This document shows, piece after piece, positions 17,397 to 25,965 of a stretch of 64,000 bases of DNA (the stretch's first letter is position 1; the number at the start of each line of letters is the position of its first letter). The translations under genes and the position numbers were made by a program. The notes beneath the pieces were generated by a model that saw only the letters and a list, made by a program, of their open reading frames with translations, had not been told where the DNA came from and ran no database searches. The DNA is taken from positions 1 through 64,000 of the forward strand of contig CAWIOF010000001.1 in NCBI GenBank assembly GCA_963837715.1, written 5' to 3'. The DNA comes from JANYLB01 sp963837715 (GTDB lineage: Bacteria; Actinomycetota; Acidimicrobiia; IMCC26256; JANYLB01).

Positions 17397-19490
17397 ATGG
17401 GCGTGAAGATCAAGACGATCGCGATTGCGATCGCGGTGGCAACAGTCGGGTCGCTCCTCGCGCTCCCGGCAGCGGTGTTCACCGCGGCACCCGCGAGTGC
17501 GGCGACCATCGCGTCGGGCGGTCCGTTGACCGCGGTGACCACGACACCCGACCTGAACTGCGCGGTGAACCACACCGGCGACGCGTTCGGCGAGTTCTAC
17601 AACGACACCGCGTGCGGAACGCTCGCGGTGGTCAACGGCACGCTCTACAGCCCGGCCACGATCCCGGCCGGACAGCCGGGGACGCCGTGGACGCCCGTGT
17701 CGCAGGTCGGACCGACCGGTTCGGGCGCGACCGCTGACCCCTACAAGGTGGTCACCGTCGTCGACGCCGGCACCACGGGTGTGCGGCTCACCCAGACCGA
17801 CACCTACGTCGTCGGCACGGAATCGTTCCGCACCGACGTCGCGGTCGCGAACACGAGCGCGGCTTCGGTCACGCTGCGCCTCTACCGCGCGGGCGACTGC
17901 TTCCTCCAGGACTCCGACACCGGTTACGGCGTCGTCGAGCCGAGCACGGGTGCCGTGGCGTGCAAGAGCCCGAGCTCCGATCGCATCGAGCAGTTCCTGC
18001 CGATCACGCCGGGAAGCTCCTACTTCGAGTCCGGCTACAACACCGTCTGGTCACAGATCACCGCCCAGGCCGCGTTCCCGAACACCTGCCTGTGCGACAC
18101 GCTCGTCGACAACGGCGCCGGTCTGAGCTGGGACGCCACGATCCTTCCCGGTGCGACCACCACGATCTCGTCGATCCTCACCTTCTCGCCCCTCGGCGTC
18201 GTGCCGCTCACGATCGCCAAGACGGCCGATGCCCCGACCACCGCCGCCGGCGGCACCAACGGCTACACGATCACGATCGACAACACGAACCCGATCCCGG
18301 CCACGGTGACGTCGATCTCCGACACCCTGCCCGCCGGATTCAGCTACCTCACCGGCAGCACCACGGGTGCGACCACCTCCGACCCGTCGTCCGGCGGCGG
18401 CACGCTCTCCTGGTCGGGCCCGATCGTCGTCCCGGGCGAGGGCAGTGCGTCCCTGCACTTCGGTGTCACGGTGTCGAACACGCCCGGCACCTACAACAAC
18501 GTGGCCGCTGCGGTGGCGCCCGGATTCACGGTTGCGCCCACCGGCGAGACCGCACCCATCACCGTCACCGCCGCAGTCGTGCTCGGCATCACCTCGACCG
18601 GTGAGCCGGCCAGCGTCACCGCCGGGGCCAACGCCAAGCGTGTGGTCACCGTGTCGAACTCCGGGGCGGCCGCCGCCACCGGCGCGTCGACCACGCTGAC
18701 GGTCCCGACCGGGGTCACGCTCGTGAGCGCGACCCCGAGCCAGGGAACGTGTGGTGCCGTGGTCGCGGGCGTCGTCACCTGCTCGCTCGGCACGATCCCC
18801 GGCGGCGGCAGCGCCACCGCCACACTCGTCTTGAAGACCGCCGCCGCGGTCCCGTCGGGCGGCAGCATCTCCACGTCGGCGAGCGCGACCGCGTCGGGCG
18901 GCGCCTCGGCCGGTCCCGCGGTCTCATCGACCACGGTCACGGCCGCGACGCCGGGTCAGGCCGTCGGGTACGTCCCCCCGGGCGGCACCCTCACGACCGG
19001 TGCCGACGCCACTCCGGGCGACAACACGGTCTCCTCGCTCACGCTCCCGAACACGGGTCCGGGTGCGGTGGTCACGTTGACCTCGGTGCCCTGCGCGGCG
19101 GCCGACTGCGTCGGCAAGACGGTGATCTTCAACGACTTCGCCGGGTACGACGACCCGGCCCACCCGTTCAAGCTCACCCAGACGTGGGACAAGTCGGTGG
19201 CCGGCAAGGGTCTGCTCTCGAACCTGTACGTGAAGAAGGACACCGCCACCACCTTCTCGATCGTGCCGCCGTGTCAGCCCGCACCGACGCTCGAGAAGGT
19301 GTGGGACGGCAAGAAGTGGATCTGGCGCATCAAGCAGTTCATCCTCACGGCTGCGACGTGGCTCGTGGGTGGACACACGGGATACGCCAACCCGGCGCCG
19401 TGCGTCGACTCGAAGCAGGTCCTGAGCAACGGCGACGTCAAGTTCGTGGCGCTGTTCCTCTCCGGTGACCCGGCGGTCCGCCGCCGGTAG
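17397..19490 (+). CDS. Secreted DUF11-repeat surface protein
   Basis: A 697-residue exported protein. A signal peptide (IAIAIAVATVGSLLALPAAV, cut after APASAA) leads into a beta-rich N-terminal region of about 225 residues (FRTDVAVANTSAASVTLRLY) that I cannot assign. Two DUF11-type repeats follow: one near 285-390 with the typical VTSISDTLPAGFSYL, and one near 395-500. The last 165 residues are closely similar to the C-terminus of the protein at 6192, from YVPPGGTLTTGADAT to SGDPAVRRR. GGGAGGA lies before ATG 17397. The two paralogues flank the minus-strand signalling cluster and point towards the same strand direction. Confidence 0.85.
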   Translation: MGVKIKTIAIAIAVATVGSLLALPAAVFTAAPASAATIASGGPLTAVTTTPDLNCAVNHTGDAFGEFYNDTACGTLAVVNGTLYSPATIPAGQPGTPWTPVSQVGPTGSGATADPYKVVTVVDAGTTGVRLTQTDTYVVGTESFRTDVAVANTSAASVTLRLYRAGDCFLQDSDTGYGVVEPSTGAVACKSPSSDRIEQFLPITPGSSYFESGYNTVWSQITAQAAFPNTCLCDTLVDNGAGLSWDATILPGATTTISSILTFSPLGVVPLTIAKTADAPTTAAGGTNGYTITIDNTNPIPATVTSISDTLPAGFSYLTGSTTGATTSDPSSGGGTLSWSGPIVVPGEGSASLHFGVTVSNTPGTYNNVAAAVAPGFTVAPTGETAPITVTAAVVLGITSTGEPASVTAGANAKRVVTVSNSGAAAATGASTTLTVPTGVTLVSATPSQGTCGAVVAGVVTCSLGTIPGGGSATATLVLKTAAAVPSGGSISTSASATASGGASAGPAVSSTTVTAATPGQAVGYVPPGGTLTTGADATPGDNTVSSLTLPNTGPGAVVTLTSVPCAAADCVGKTVIFNDFAGYDDPAHPFKLTQTWDKSVAGKGLLSNLYVKKDTATTFSIVPPCQPAPTLEKVWDGKKWIWRIKQFILTAATWLVGGHTGYANPAPCVDSKQVLSNGDVKFVALFLSGDPAVRRR

Positions 19491-19508
19491 GCATCACCAC
19501 ACCGAGGG

Positions 19509-19526
19509 CCCGCCCTGCGGGGCGGG
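19509..19526 (+). terminator. Hairpin terminator after DUF11 surface protein
   Basis: A seven-base GC stem (CCCGCCC / GGGCGGG, loop TGCG) is followed by TTCT, 19 bases after the stop codon. The uridine tract is short, as is usual in high-GC actinobacteria. Confidence 0.6.
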
Positions 19527-19589
19527 TTCTCAGGAACCTCTCAAGGCGCGCCCAGACGGCACACGGGTCCATCGGTCACGCTGGGCGCC

Positions 19590-20895
19590 ATGTCGTACGA
19601 CGAGTCCCCCCTGTCTGCTCCACCCGCCCACCCGACGCCGGCCGGCCCGTCTCCGGCGCGTCCCTCTCCGGCCCGGTGGCTCGCGCTGTTCGTCGCGGCC
19701 GTCGTCGTCGTGTGCGGCTCGGCCGCGCTCGGCCGTGCCGCCGAGACCGCCTGGGGTGGTGGGACCGCTTCGTCGACCGCCACTGCCGACACCTCCCCGT
19801 TCCGTCCCGCCGACTCCACCTTCGGTGAGTCCGGCTCGTCGGGGAGCTCGTCTTCGCGCAGTTCCTCGTCGGGCAACGCGTCGGGGTCGATCGACGTCGA
19901 CGGCATCGCCGACTCGGCCAATCCCGCGATCGTGAACATCCAGACGACGCTCGAAGACGGCAACCAGGCCGCCGGCAGCGGCATGGTCATCAGCAAGGAC
20001 GGCATCGTCCTCACGAACAACCACGTGATCGAAGGCGCCGAGAAGGTCCGCGTCGAGATCGGCGTGACCGGCGAGACCTACACCGCCGAGGTCCTCGGCT
20101 ACGACGTCGCCGACGACGTGGCCGTCCTGCAACTCCAGGACGCGTCGAACATGAAGACGGTGAGCATCGGCGACCCGTCCGACGTCCGGGTGAACGACCC
20201 GATCGTCGCGATCGGCAACGCGCAGGGTCGGTTCGGGACGCCCACCGTCGTGAGCGGCTACGTGTCCGACACCTCCGAGACGATCCAGGCCGGCGACGGT
20301 GGCACCGACACCGAGACGCTGCGCGACATGATCGAGGTCCGGGCCGACATCCAGTCGGGTGACTCCGGCGGCCCCCTGTTCAACGCAGCCGGTGAGGTGA
20401 TCGGCATCAACAGCGCCGCCGAGATCAGCGGCGGTGGGATGAGCGGCGGGCAGTTCGGCTTCGGGTCCGGATCGGCGTGGCTCGGGTGGCGTCGGGTACA
20501 CGATCCCGATCGACCGGGCGCTGCAGATCGCCGAGCAGATCGACAACGGCGACGAGTCGAACGGTGTCTACGTCGGTTCGCAGCGGGCGCTGCTCGGCGT
20601 CGGCCTCGAGTCGGCGGGCAACTCGGGCTACGGCAGCTTCGGGTACGACAACCGCGGGAACACCTCCGGTGCCGTGGTCGCCGAGGTGCAGTCGGATGGC
20701 TCGGCCGACGACGCCGGCATCACCGCCGGCGACACGATCGTCGCCGTCGACGGCACCGACGTCGGCTCGGCCGATGCGCTCCGGACCGCGATGGAGTCAC
20801 TCCATCCCGGCGACGAGATCCGCATCGACTGGGTCGACAGCTCCGGCTCCGCCCACCACGCCACCGTCGAGCTCGGGGCCGGCCCGCCGGCCTGA
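19590..20895 (+). CDS. HtrA/DegP-like membrane serine protease with PDZ (one frameshift)
   Basis: About 435 residues after correction. A proline-rich cytoplasmic tail and one transmembrane helix (WLALFVAAVVVVCGSAALG, about 30-48) anchor a trypsin-like domain outside the membrane. The catalytic triad is complete: His in LTNNHVIEG, Asp in YDVADDVAVLQL, Ser in QSGDSGGPLF. After GGQFGFGSG the frame shifts by one base near 20,475-20,485 and resumes with GSGGVGYTIPIDRALQIAE. A PDZ domain (VVAEVQSDGSADDAGITAGD) ends the protein. Such proteases degrade or refold misfolded envelope proteins. The last codons are encoded by a copy of a dispersed GC palindrome (20878-20898). Confidence 0.88.
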
Positions 20896-20898
20896 GGC
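20878..20898 (-). repeat. REP-like GC palindrome, copy 1
   Basis: Minus strand GCCTCAGGCCGGCGGGCCGGC. The core GGCCGGCGGGCCGGC is almost self-complementary. It covers the last codons and stop of the protease gene. The same 21-mer recurs at 21649 and, with one base changed, three times in tandem at 25112. Confidence 0.7.
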
Positions 20899-20909
20899 CC
20901 CCGCAACCG

Positions 20910-20960
20910 CGAGGTCTGCACGGTGAGTCCCGGGATCCGGGACCTACCGTGCAGACCTCG
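20910..20960. terminator. Long bidirectional hairpin terminator
   Basis: A perfect 15-bp outer stem (CGAGGTCTGCACGGT at 20910-20924 with its complement at 20946-20960) encloses a second 7-bp stem (GTCCCGG / CCGGGAC, 20927-20943). It lies between the convergent protease and DMT transporter genes, and the transporter stop codon is within the stem. Confidence 0.75.
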
Positions 20961-21900
20961 TCGGTTGGAGGGGGTCAGGCGTCCGGCCTGAGGCGCGGCC
21001 GGGGAGCAGTTCGCCGACGACCACGGAGCCGAGCACGAGCGCGGCGCCGAGCGTCGCGAGCGGGCTGAGCGACACGCCGTTCACGATCACGTCGAGCACG
21101 GCGCCGGTGAGTGGGATCAGCATGAGGATCAACGCGCTGCTGGTCGCGCTGATGCGACGCTGGCCCGTCACCTGGAGCGCGAGCCCGACGGCCTGCACCA
21201 CCCCACAGGCCGCGGTCGTCACGATCGCACTGGTGGTGAGGTGCCCGAACCCGCCGATCGTCGCCACGACGGCGGCCGCCGCGGTCACAACGGCGAACTG
21301 CACGAAGTTGTAGCGCGCGGGCGACAGCCGGGGTGCGAAGTACCCGATCGACATGATGTGAAGTGCGACGCCCAGTGCGCTGATCAGCGCGAGCGCGTCG
21401 CCGGCGCTGATCGCGAGCGTTGCGCCGGTGAGGAAGCACGCGCCGACGACCGCGAGGAGTGTGCCGACGATCACGAAGCCCGACGGCGCGCGGCGGGTCA
21501 CGAGGGCGGTGATGAGCGGGACGAGCACCACCGCGAGACTCCCGAGGAACGCGACGTTCCCCGCGGTGGTCAGTGTGAGCGCCGCGCTCTGGAGCATGAG
21601 GAGGGTGAACAGGCACGCGCCGCCGATCGCGCCACCCACCAGATACGGGCCGGCCCGCCGGCCTGAGGCAGCGCCGGCCCGCCCATCGAGGTCGAGCACC
21701 GTCGGAGGGCGGCGGGCGACGAAGGGGAGCATGACGATCGCCGCGACGGCGAACCGGATCGTGACGAACCCCGCGGCCGACAAGTCCTCGAGTGCCCGTT
21801 GGCCCGGCACGTAGGTGCAGCCGAAGAGGATCGCTGCGGTCGCGACGGCCAGGTGGGCCGACGGAAGCGAGCGCGCGCGGACGACGGGGGAGCGGAGCAC
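20944..21900 (-). CDS. DMT-superfamily (EamA) permease
   Basis: A 318-residue integral membrane protein with about ten hydrophobic helices in two halves, as expected for EamA-type drug/metabolite transporters, for example HLAVATAAILFGCTYVPGQR, FITIRFAVAAIVMLPFV-like helix 2 and ALILMLIPLTGAVLDVIVNG. The substrate cannot be predicted. The cytoplasmic loop after helix 2 (GRAGAASGRRAGP) is encoded by a copy of the dispersed GC palindrome, so this loop looks like an insertion. The start is GTG 21900. Confidence 0.85.
   Translation of the reverse strand: MLRSPVVRARSLPSAHLAVATAAILFGCTYVPGQRALEDLSAAGFVTIRFAVAAIVMLPFVARRPPTVLDLDGRAGAASGRRAGPYLVGGAIGGACLFTLLMLQSAALTLTTAGNVAFLGSLAVVLVPLITALVTRRAPSGFVIVGTLLAVVGACFLTGATLAISAGDALALISALGVALHIMSIGYFAPRLSPARYNFVQFAVVTAAAAVVATIGGFGHLTTSAIVTTAACGVVQAVGLALQVTGQRRISATSSALILMLIPLTGAVLDVIVNGVSLSPLATLGAALVLGSVVVGELLPGRASGRTPDPLQPTRSAR
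21649..21671 (-). repeat. REP-like GC palindrome, copy 2 (inside DMT gene)
   Basis: A 23-base match to the repeat units at 25112, with one base different (CTGCCTCA instead of CTGCCTCG before the shared GGCCGGCGGGCCGGC core). It is in frame inside a transporter loop. Confidence 0.7.
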
Positions 21901-22020
21901 CGGGTGAGCCTGCTCGACGGGGGTGACGTCGCGGTGAGCCCCGGGTTACGTCGAGGCGTCGCCTTCCTGCCCCGCAACTGTCAGGCGACTCCCGAGACGG
22001 GAGCAGCAGCGAGCAGGCGG

Positions 22021-23302
22021 TCAGGCGACGGGTTCGGGGATCTCGACGTCGACCGGTTCGGGCTGGGGCACGTCGGCCGACAGCGATCCCCGCACCCGTC
22101 GGTACATCCAGAGCCCCCACAGCCGCGGCGGTCACACCGGCCGCTCCACCGACCGCGACGCCCCACCGCGGACCGAACGTGTCGACGATGTAGCCGAGGA
22201 TCGGGCCGCCGATGGGGGTGCTGCCGAGGAAGACGATGGCCTGGAGCGCCAACACGCGTCCGCGCATCTCCGGTGCGGCTTCCATCTGCACGATCGCGGT
22301 CGACGTCGTGAGGAACGAGATGCTCCCGGCGCCGACGATCAGCGCGACCGGGAACGCCCACGCCAGGCTCGGGACGATCGAGAAGAGGAGCATCGCGGTG
22401 CCGAAGAACGCCGACGCCCGGGCGACGTCGCGCACGTCGATCGTCTTGCGTCGGGCCGACCACAGCGCGCCGAGCAGCGAACCCAGGCTGAGCACCGAGA
22501 ACAGCACCGTGAACATGGCGGTGGAGCTGTGGAACGTGCGGGTCACCATGAGCGGGTAGACCACGTTGAAGTTGAACGCCAACGTGCCGACCAGCGCCAT
22601 CATCACGAGCGGGATCCAGAGCTCCGGGACGCGCCGCACGTACCGGAGCCCGTCGCGGACCTGACCCTTCCCGCGCCGGGTGACCGGTGCGGGCCGCAGT
22701 TCTGACGTGCGCATCATCGCCAGGGCGACGAGCACCGCCACGTACGACACGCCGTCGAGCAGGAACGCCCACCCGAATCCGACGGTCGTGATCAGCAGGC
22801 CGGCGAGCGCAGGGCCGATGACGCGGGAGCTGGTCATCATGGCGCTGTTGAGACTCACCGCGTTCTGGACCTTCTCGACCGGCACCATCTCGACCACGAA
22901 CGAGCGCCGGGCCGGGTTGTCGAACGCCATCGCCACCCCACCGGCCGCCGCGACCGCGTAGACCGCGAGCAGGGGCGGATCACCGGTGAACGCGAGCGCG
23001 GCCATGGCGAACGACTGGACCATCGCGAAGACCTGCACGCCGAGGAGCAGCTTGCGCTTGTCGGAGCGGTCGGCGATCAGCCCGGCCCACGCGCCGAGCA
23101 GCAGGACCGGCGCGAACTGGAACGCGGTCAGGAGGCCGATCGCGACTCCGCTGCCTCCCAGTTCGATCACGAGCAACGTCTGGGCGACGAGCGTCAGCCA
23201 GTTGCCCACCTGGGAGACGCCCTGGCCCACGAAGAAGAGTCGGAAGTTGCGGACCGAGAACGAGCTGAACGTCTCGCGCGTCGCCAGGCGCAGGCGGGTC
23301 AT
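22021..23302 (-). CDS. MFS transporter (one frameshift near the end)
   Basis: About 426 residues with twelve predicted membrane helices, of the enterobactin-exporter/MFS_3 type: NFRLFFVGQGVSQVGNWLT, GAWAGLIADRSDKRKLLLG, and ETMRGR-like APEMRGRVLALQ. Likely a drug or metabolite efflux pump. The frame shifts by one base near 22,110 after GAAGVTAAA; the C-terminus continues as LWGLWMYRRVRGSL and ends at TGA 22021. The start ATG overlaps the stop of the marR gene by four bases, so the two are translationally coupled and the pump is probably controlled by that regulator. Confidence 0.85.
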
Positions 23303-23751
23303 GTCCCGGGCTCCACCGACGAGTCGGTGGGCCGCGGCGCGGTGGCCAGGGCGTCGAGCACGTCGAGCGCGGCGGTGAGCTTGGCGAGATCGTCGGCGGG
23401 GAGCGCGCGCAGCCGCGCCGCCAGCCACGACGTCTTGCGGTTCCGGCTCGCGACCAGTTCCTCGGTCCCCGCGGCGGTGAGCTCGACCCGGCAGACCCGC
23501 CGGTCGGAGTCGTCGCGCAGGCGACGGACGAGCCCGGCAGCCTCGAGCTTCGAGACCACGTTCGTCGCGGTGGGGGCGCTCACCTGCTCGTGGCTCGCGA
23601 GGTCGCCGATCGTGATCGGCCCCTGCTGCTCGATGCTCACGAGCGCCGCCGACTGGGTGGGAGTGAGGTCGTTGCCGGCCTGCCGTCGCAGCTGGCGGGC
23701 CAGCCGGGTCACCGAGTACCGCAGCCGTCGGGCGTCTTGCTCCAAAACCAT
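23299..23751 (-). CDS. MarR-family transcriptional regulator
   Basis: A 150-residue winged-helix regulator: LTPTQSAALVSIEQQGPITI, the recognition helix SAPTATNVVSKLEAAGLV and the wing RLRDDSDRRVCRVELTAAG. MarR proteins usually repress their own operon and release DNA on binding a small aromatic compound. The gene overlaps the MFS pump by ATGA. An AT-rich palindromic stretch with TTAG/CTAA half-sites lies directly before the ATG and overlaps the promoter, as expected for autorepression. Confidence 0.9.
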   Translation of the reverse strand: MVLEQDARRLRYSVTRLARQLRRQAGNDLTPTQSAALVSIEQQGPITIGDLASHEQVSAPTATNVVSKLEAAGLVRRLRDDSDRRVCRVELTAAGTEELVASRNRKTSWLAARLRALPADDLAKLTAALDVLDALATAPRPTDSSVEPGT

Positions 23752-23786
23752 TTAGCTATACTAACTAACTATCGCGACCTCGGCAA
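23752..23786 (-). promoter_or_regulatory. Leaderless promoter and operator of marR-MFS operon
   Basis: Minus strand TTGCCG (23781-23786), 17 bp, TAGTAT (23758-23763), six bases, ATG 23751. The start of transcription would be at the start codon. The sequence TTAGTTAGTATAGCTAA around the -10 is a partial palindrome and the most AT-rich patch nearby, so it is the probable MarR site. Confidence 0.6.
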
Positions 23787-23809
23787 CCTCGGGCCGCGGT
23801 CGGGCGGGG

Positions 23810-25096
23810 TCAGTCGTCGAGGAGATGGGCGAAGTGCGCCTTGGCCGCGGCGACCCGGTCGGGGAGGTGGGCGGACGGGAAGAGGCCGTCGGTGGGCGAG
23901 TAGTCCTTCAGCACCTGCCGGGCGACGGTGACCTTGTGGACCTCGGTCGGGCCGTCGGCGATCCCGAAGATCGGTGCCGCCGTCCACATCCCGATCAGGG
24001 GCATCTCGTTCGAGACCCCGAGCGACCCGTGCACGTGCATGGCGCGGAACACGATGTCGGTGAGCACCTTGGGCGTCGCCACCTTCACCGCCGCGATCTC
24101 CTTGCGGGCCTTCGCGCCACCCACCTGGTCGATCACCCACGCCGCGTGCAGCACCATGAGCCGGAACTGGTGGAGCTCGATCCACGAGTCGGCGATGTAC
24201 TCCTGCACGATCTGCTTCTTCGCCAGCAGCTCGCCCTGCGTCGAGCGGGACAGCACCCGCTCGCCCATCATGTCCATGGCCCGCTGGCACATCCCCACCG
24301 CGCGCATCGCGTGGTGGATGCGGCCGCCACCGAGGCGGGTCTGCGCGATCACGAACGCCTGACCCGGGCCACCGAGCACGTTCTCGTCGGGGACGCGCAC
24401 GTCGCGGTAGCGGACGTACGCGTGCGATCCCTCGCCGGGCGCCTCACCGCCGATGCCGGTGTTGCGGATGATCTCGATGCCGGGCGTGTCGGTCGGGACG
24501 AGCATCATCGACGCGCCCTGGTAGATCGACACGTCGGGATCGGTGATGCACATCACGATCGCGAACGCGGCGTGCTTCAGGTTCGACGAGAACCACTTCT
24601 CGCCGTTGATGACCCACTCGTCGCCGTCCTGCTCGGCGCGACACGTGAACACACCCGGGTCGGCGCCCCCCTGCGGTTCGGTCATCGAGAAGCAGCTGAC
24701 GATCTCGCCGTCGAGCAGCGGCTGGAGGTACTTCGCCTTCTGCTCCGGCGTGCCGTAGTGGGCGAGGATCTCCGCGTTGCCGGAGTCGGGGGCCTGGCAA
24801 CCGAACGTGCTCGGCGCCCAACTCGAGCGGCCGAGGATCTCGTTGATGAGCGCGAGCTTCACCTGGCCGTAGCCGAGGCCACCGAGGTCGGGGCCGAGGT
24901 GACACGCCCACAATCCCTGCGCCTTCACCTGCTCCTGCAACGGCGGCAGGAGCTCGCGGTGCACCGGGTGCGACTTGTCGTACACGAGCTCGTGACCGAA
25001 CGCGAGGTCGATCGGCTCGATCTCGGTCTTCACGAACTCACGGATCCAGTCGAGCTTCGCCTCGAACTCGGGTTCGGTCGAGAAGTCCCACGTCAT
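23810..25096 (-). CDS. Acyl-CoA dehydrogenase
   Basis: A 428-residue FAD enzyme that oxidises acyl-CoA to 2-enoyl-CoA. It has the N-terminal helical domain (VHRELLPPLQEQVKAQGLWA), the beta domain with SCFSMTEPQGGADP and WFSSNLKHAAFAIVM, and the C-terminal four-helix domain (MHVHGSLGVSNEMPL, ADGPTEVHKVTVARQVL). Its close resemblance to the ACAD10/ACAD11 group and the APH-like phosphotransferase at 25966 suggest a shared pathway for unusual (for example 4-hydroxy) acyl-CoAs; that is an inference. The ATG overlaps the nitroreductase stop codon, and CAGGAGA precedes it. Confidence 0.92.
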   Translation of the reverse strand: MTWDFSTEPEFEAKLDWIREFVKTEIEPIDLAFGHELVYDKSHPVHRELLPPLQEQVKAQGLWACHLGPDLGGLGYGQVKLALINEILGRSSWAPSTFGCQAPDSGNAEILAHYGTPEQKAKYLQPLLDGEIVSCFSMTEPQGGADPGVFTCRAEQDGDEWVINGEKWFSSNLKHAAFAIVMCITDPDVSIYQGASMMLVPTDTPGIEIIRNTGIGGEAPGEGSHAYVRYRDVRVPDENVLGGPGQAFVIAQTRLGGGRIHHAMRAVGMCQRAMDMMGERVLSRSTQGELLAKKQIVQEYIADSWIELHQFRLMVLHAAWVIDQVGGAKARKEIAAVKVATPKVLTDIVFRAMHVHGSLGVSNEMPLIGMWTAAPIFGIADGPTEVHKVTVARQVLKDYSPTDGLFPSAHLPDRVAAAKAHFAHLLDD

Positions 25097-25908
25097 TTCG
25101 ATCTCCTGTCGCTGCCTCGGGCCGGCGGGCCGGCACTGCCTCGGGCCGGCGGGCCGGCACTGCCTCGGGCCGGCGGGCCGGCTCCCGTGTACTCGGTTCC
25201 GGGGGGATCGACGGCCCACGGGGCGGGCTCGTCCCAACGCTCCTCGAACACCAACTCCGGCAGGGGGCGCCGCCGGACCGGACCGTTCGATCCCGCCGGT
25301 TTGCCGAGCGTGATCGTCGCGGCGATGAACACGTCGTCGGGGATCTCGAGCAACTCGTGCAGCTCCGCCTCCACGAGCGCGTGCCAGATCGTGAGCACCC
25401 CGCCGTATCCGAGCGCTCGAGCCGCGAGCAACAGGTTCTGGCACGCGGGATACACCGATGCTCCCTCGGTCGGCGCGGGACCGCGGTACCGCACGAGGCA
25501 CGGCAGGATCAGCACCGGCACCCGCTCGAAGTCGTCGACGTACGCCTGCATCGTGCGGGCCATGCGCGCCTTGCGCGAGGTGCCGTCGGTGCCCGACCCA
25601 CGGTCGTAGCCGTCGCGGTCGCGCTTCGAACCCCACGCGGCACGCGCGCCGGCGCCGATGATCGCCTTGGCCTGCCGAGCAAGGGGTCCGTCGGTGAGCA
25701 CCACGAACCGGAACGGTTGGCGGTTCGACCCGCTCGGCGCCCGGGTCGCCGCGAACAACATCGCGCGCAGGGCGTCGGGTGGCACGGGTTCGTCGGTGTA
25801 GCGACGGATCGACCGCGTCGACGTGAGTCCCTCGATCAACCCGACGGTGTCGGCCGGCAGCGGCTGCCCCGACAGGTCGCGCGGCAGGTCGTGCGAGACG
25901 TCGTCCAC
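25093..25908 (-). CDS. Nitroreductase-family flavoprotein
   Basis: A 271-residue FMN-dependent oxidoreductase. The family motifs are STRSIRRYTDEPVP, APSGSNRQPFRFVVL and, near the C-terminus, ACQNLLLAARALGYGG. Typical members reduce nitroaromatics, quinones or enones using NAD(P)H. The last 28 residues are three copies of an eight-residue unit (GPPARGSA) encoded by a 24-bp tandem repeat, and look like an add-on. The start is GTG 25908. The stop overlaps the acyl-CoA dehydrogenase start, so they form an operon. Confidence 0.85.
   Translation of the reverse strand: MDDVSHDLPRDLSGQPLPADTVGLIEGLTSTRSIRRYTDEPVPPDALRAMLFAATRAPSGSNRQPFRFVVLTDGPLARQAKAIIGAGARAAWGSKRDRDGYDRGSGTDGTSRKARMARTMQAYVDDFERVPVLILPCLVRYRGPAPTEGASVYPACQNLLLAARALGYGGVLTIWHALVEAELHELLEIPDDVFIAATITLGKPAGSNGPVRRRPLPELVFEERWDEPAPWAVDPPGTEYTGAGPPARGSAGPPARGSAGPPARGSDRRSK
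25112..25182 (-). repeat. Tandem triplet of the REP-like GC palindrome
   Basis: Three head-to-tail 24-bp units (25112-25135, 25136-25159, 25160-25182) extend the nitroreductase reading frame by GPPARGSA each. The unit contains the GGCCGGCGGGCCGGC core found at 20878 and 21649. As 24 is a multiple of three, copy number can change without breaking the frame. Confidence 0.85.
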
Positions 25909-25965
25909 GGGCTGATGATGGCACGGAACGTGACACAGGCGTCAGGGAGCGACGATGATGCGCCG

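Noticed and set aside
20460..20490. Programmed ribosomal frameshift in the HtrA gene
   Set aside because: There is no slippery heptamer or downstream structure, and similar one-base shifts occur in many unrelated genes here, so sequence error is simpler.
25112..25182. A CRISPR array
   Set aside because: The three 24-bp units are directly adjacent with no spacers and extend a coding frame.
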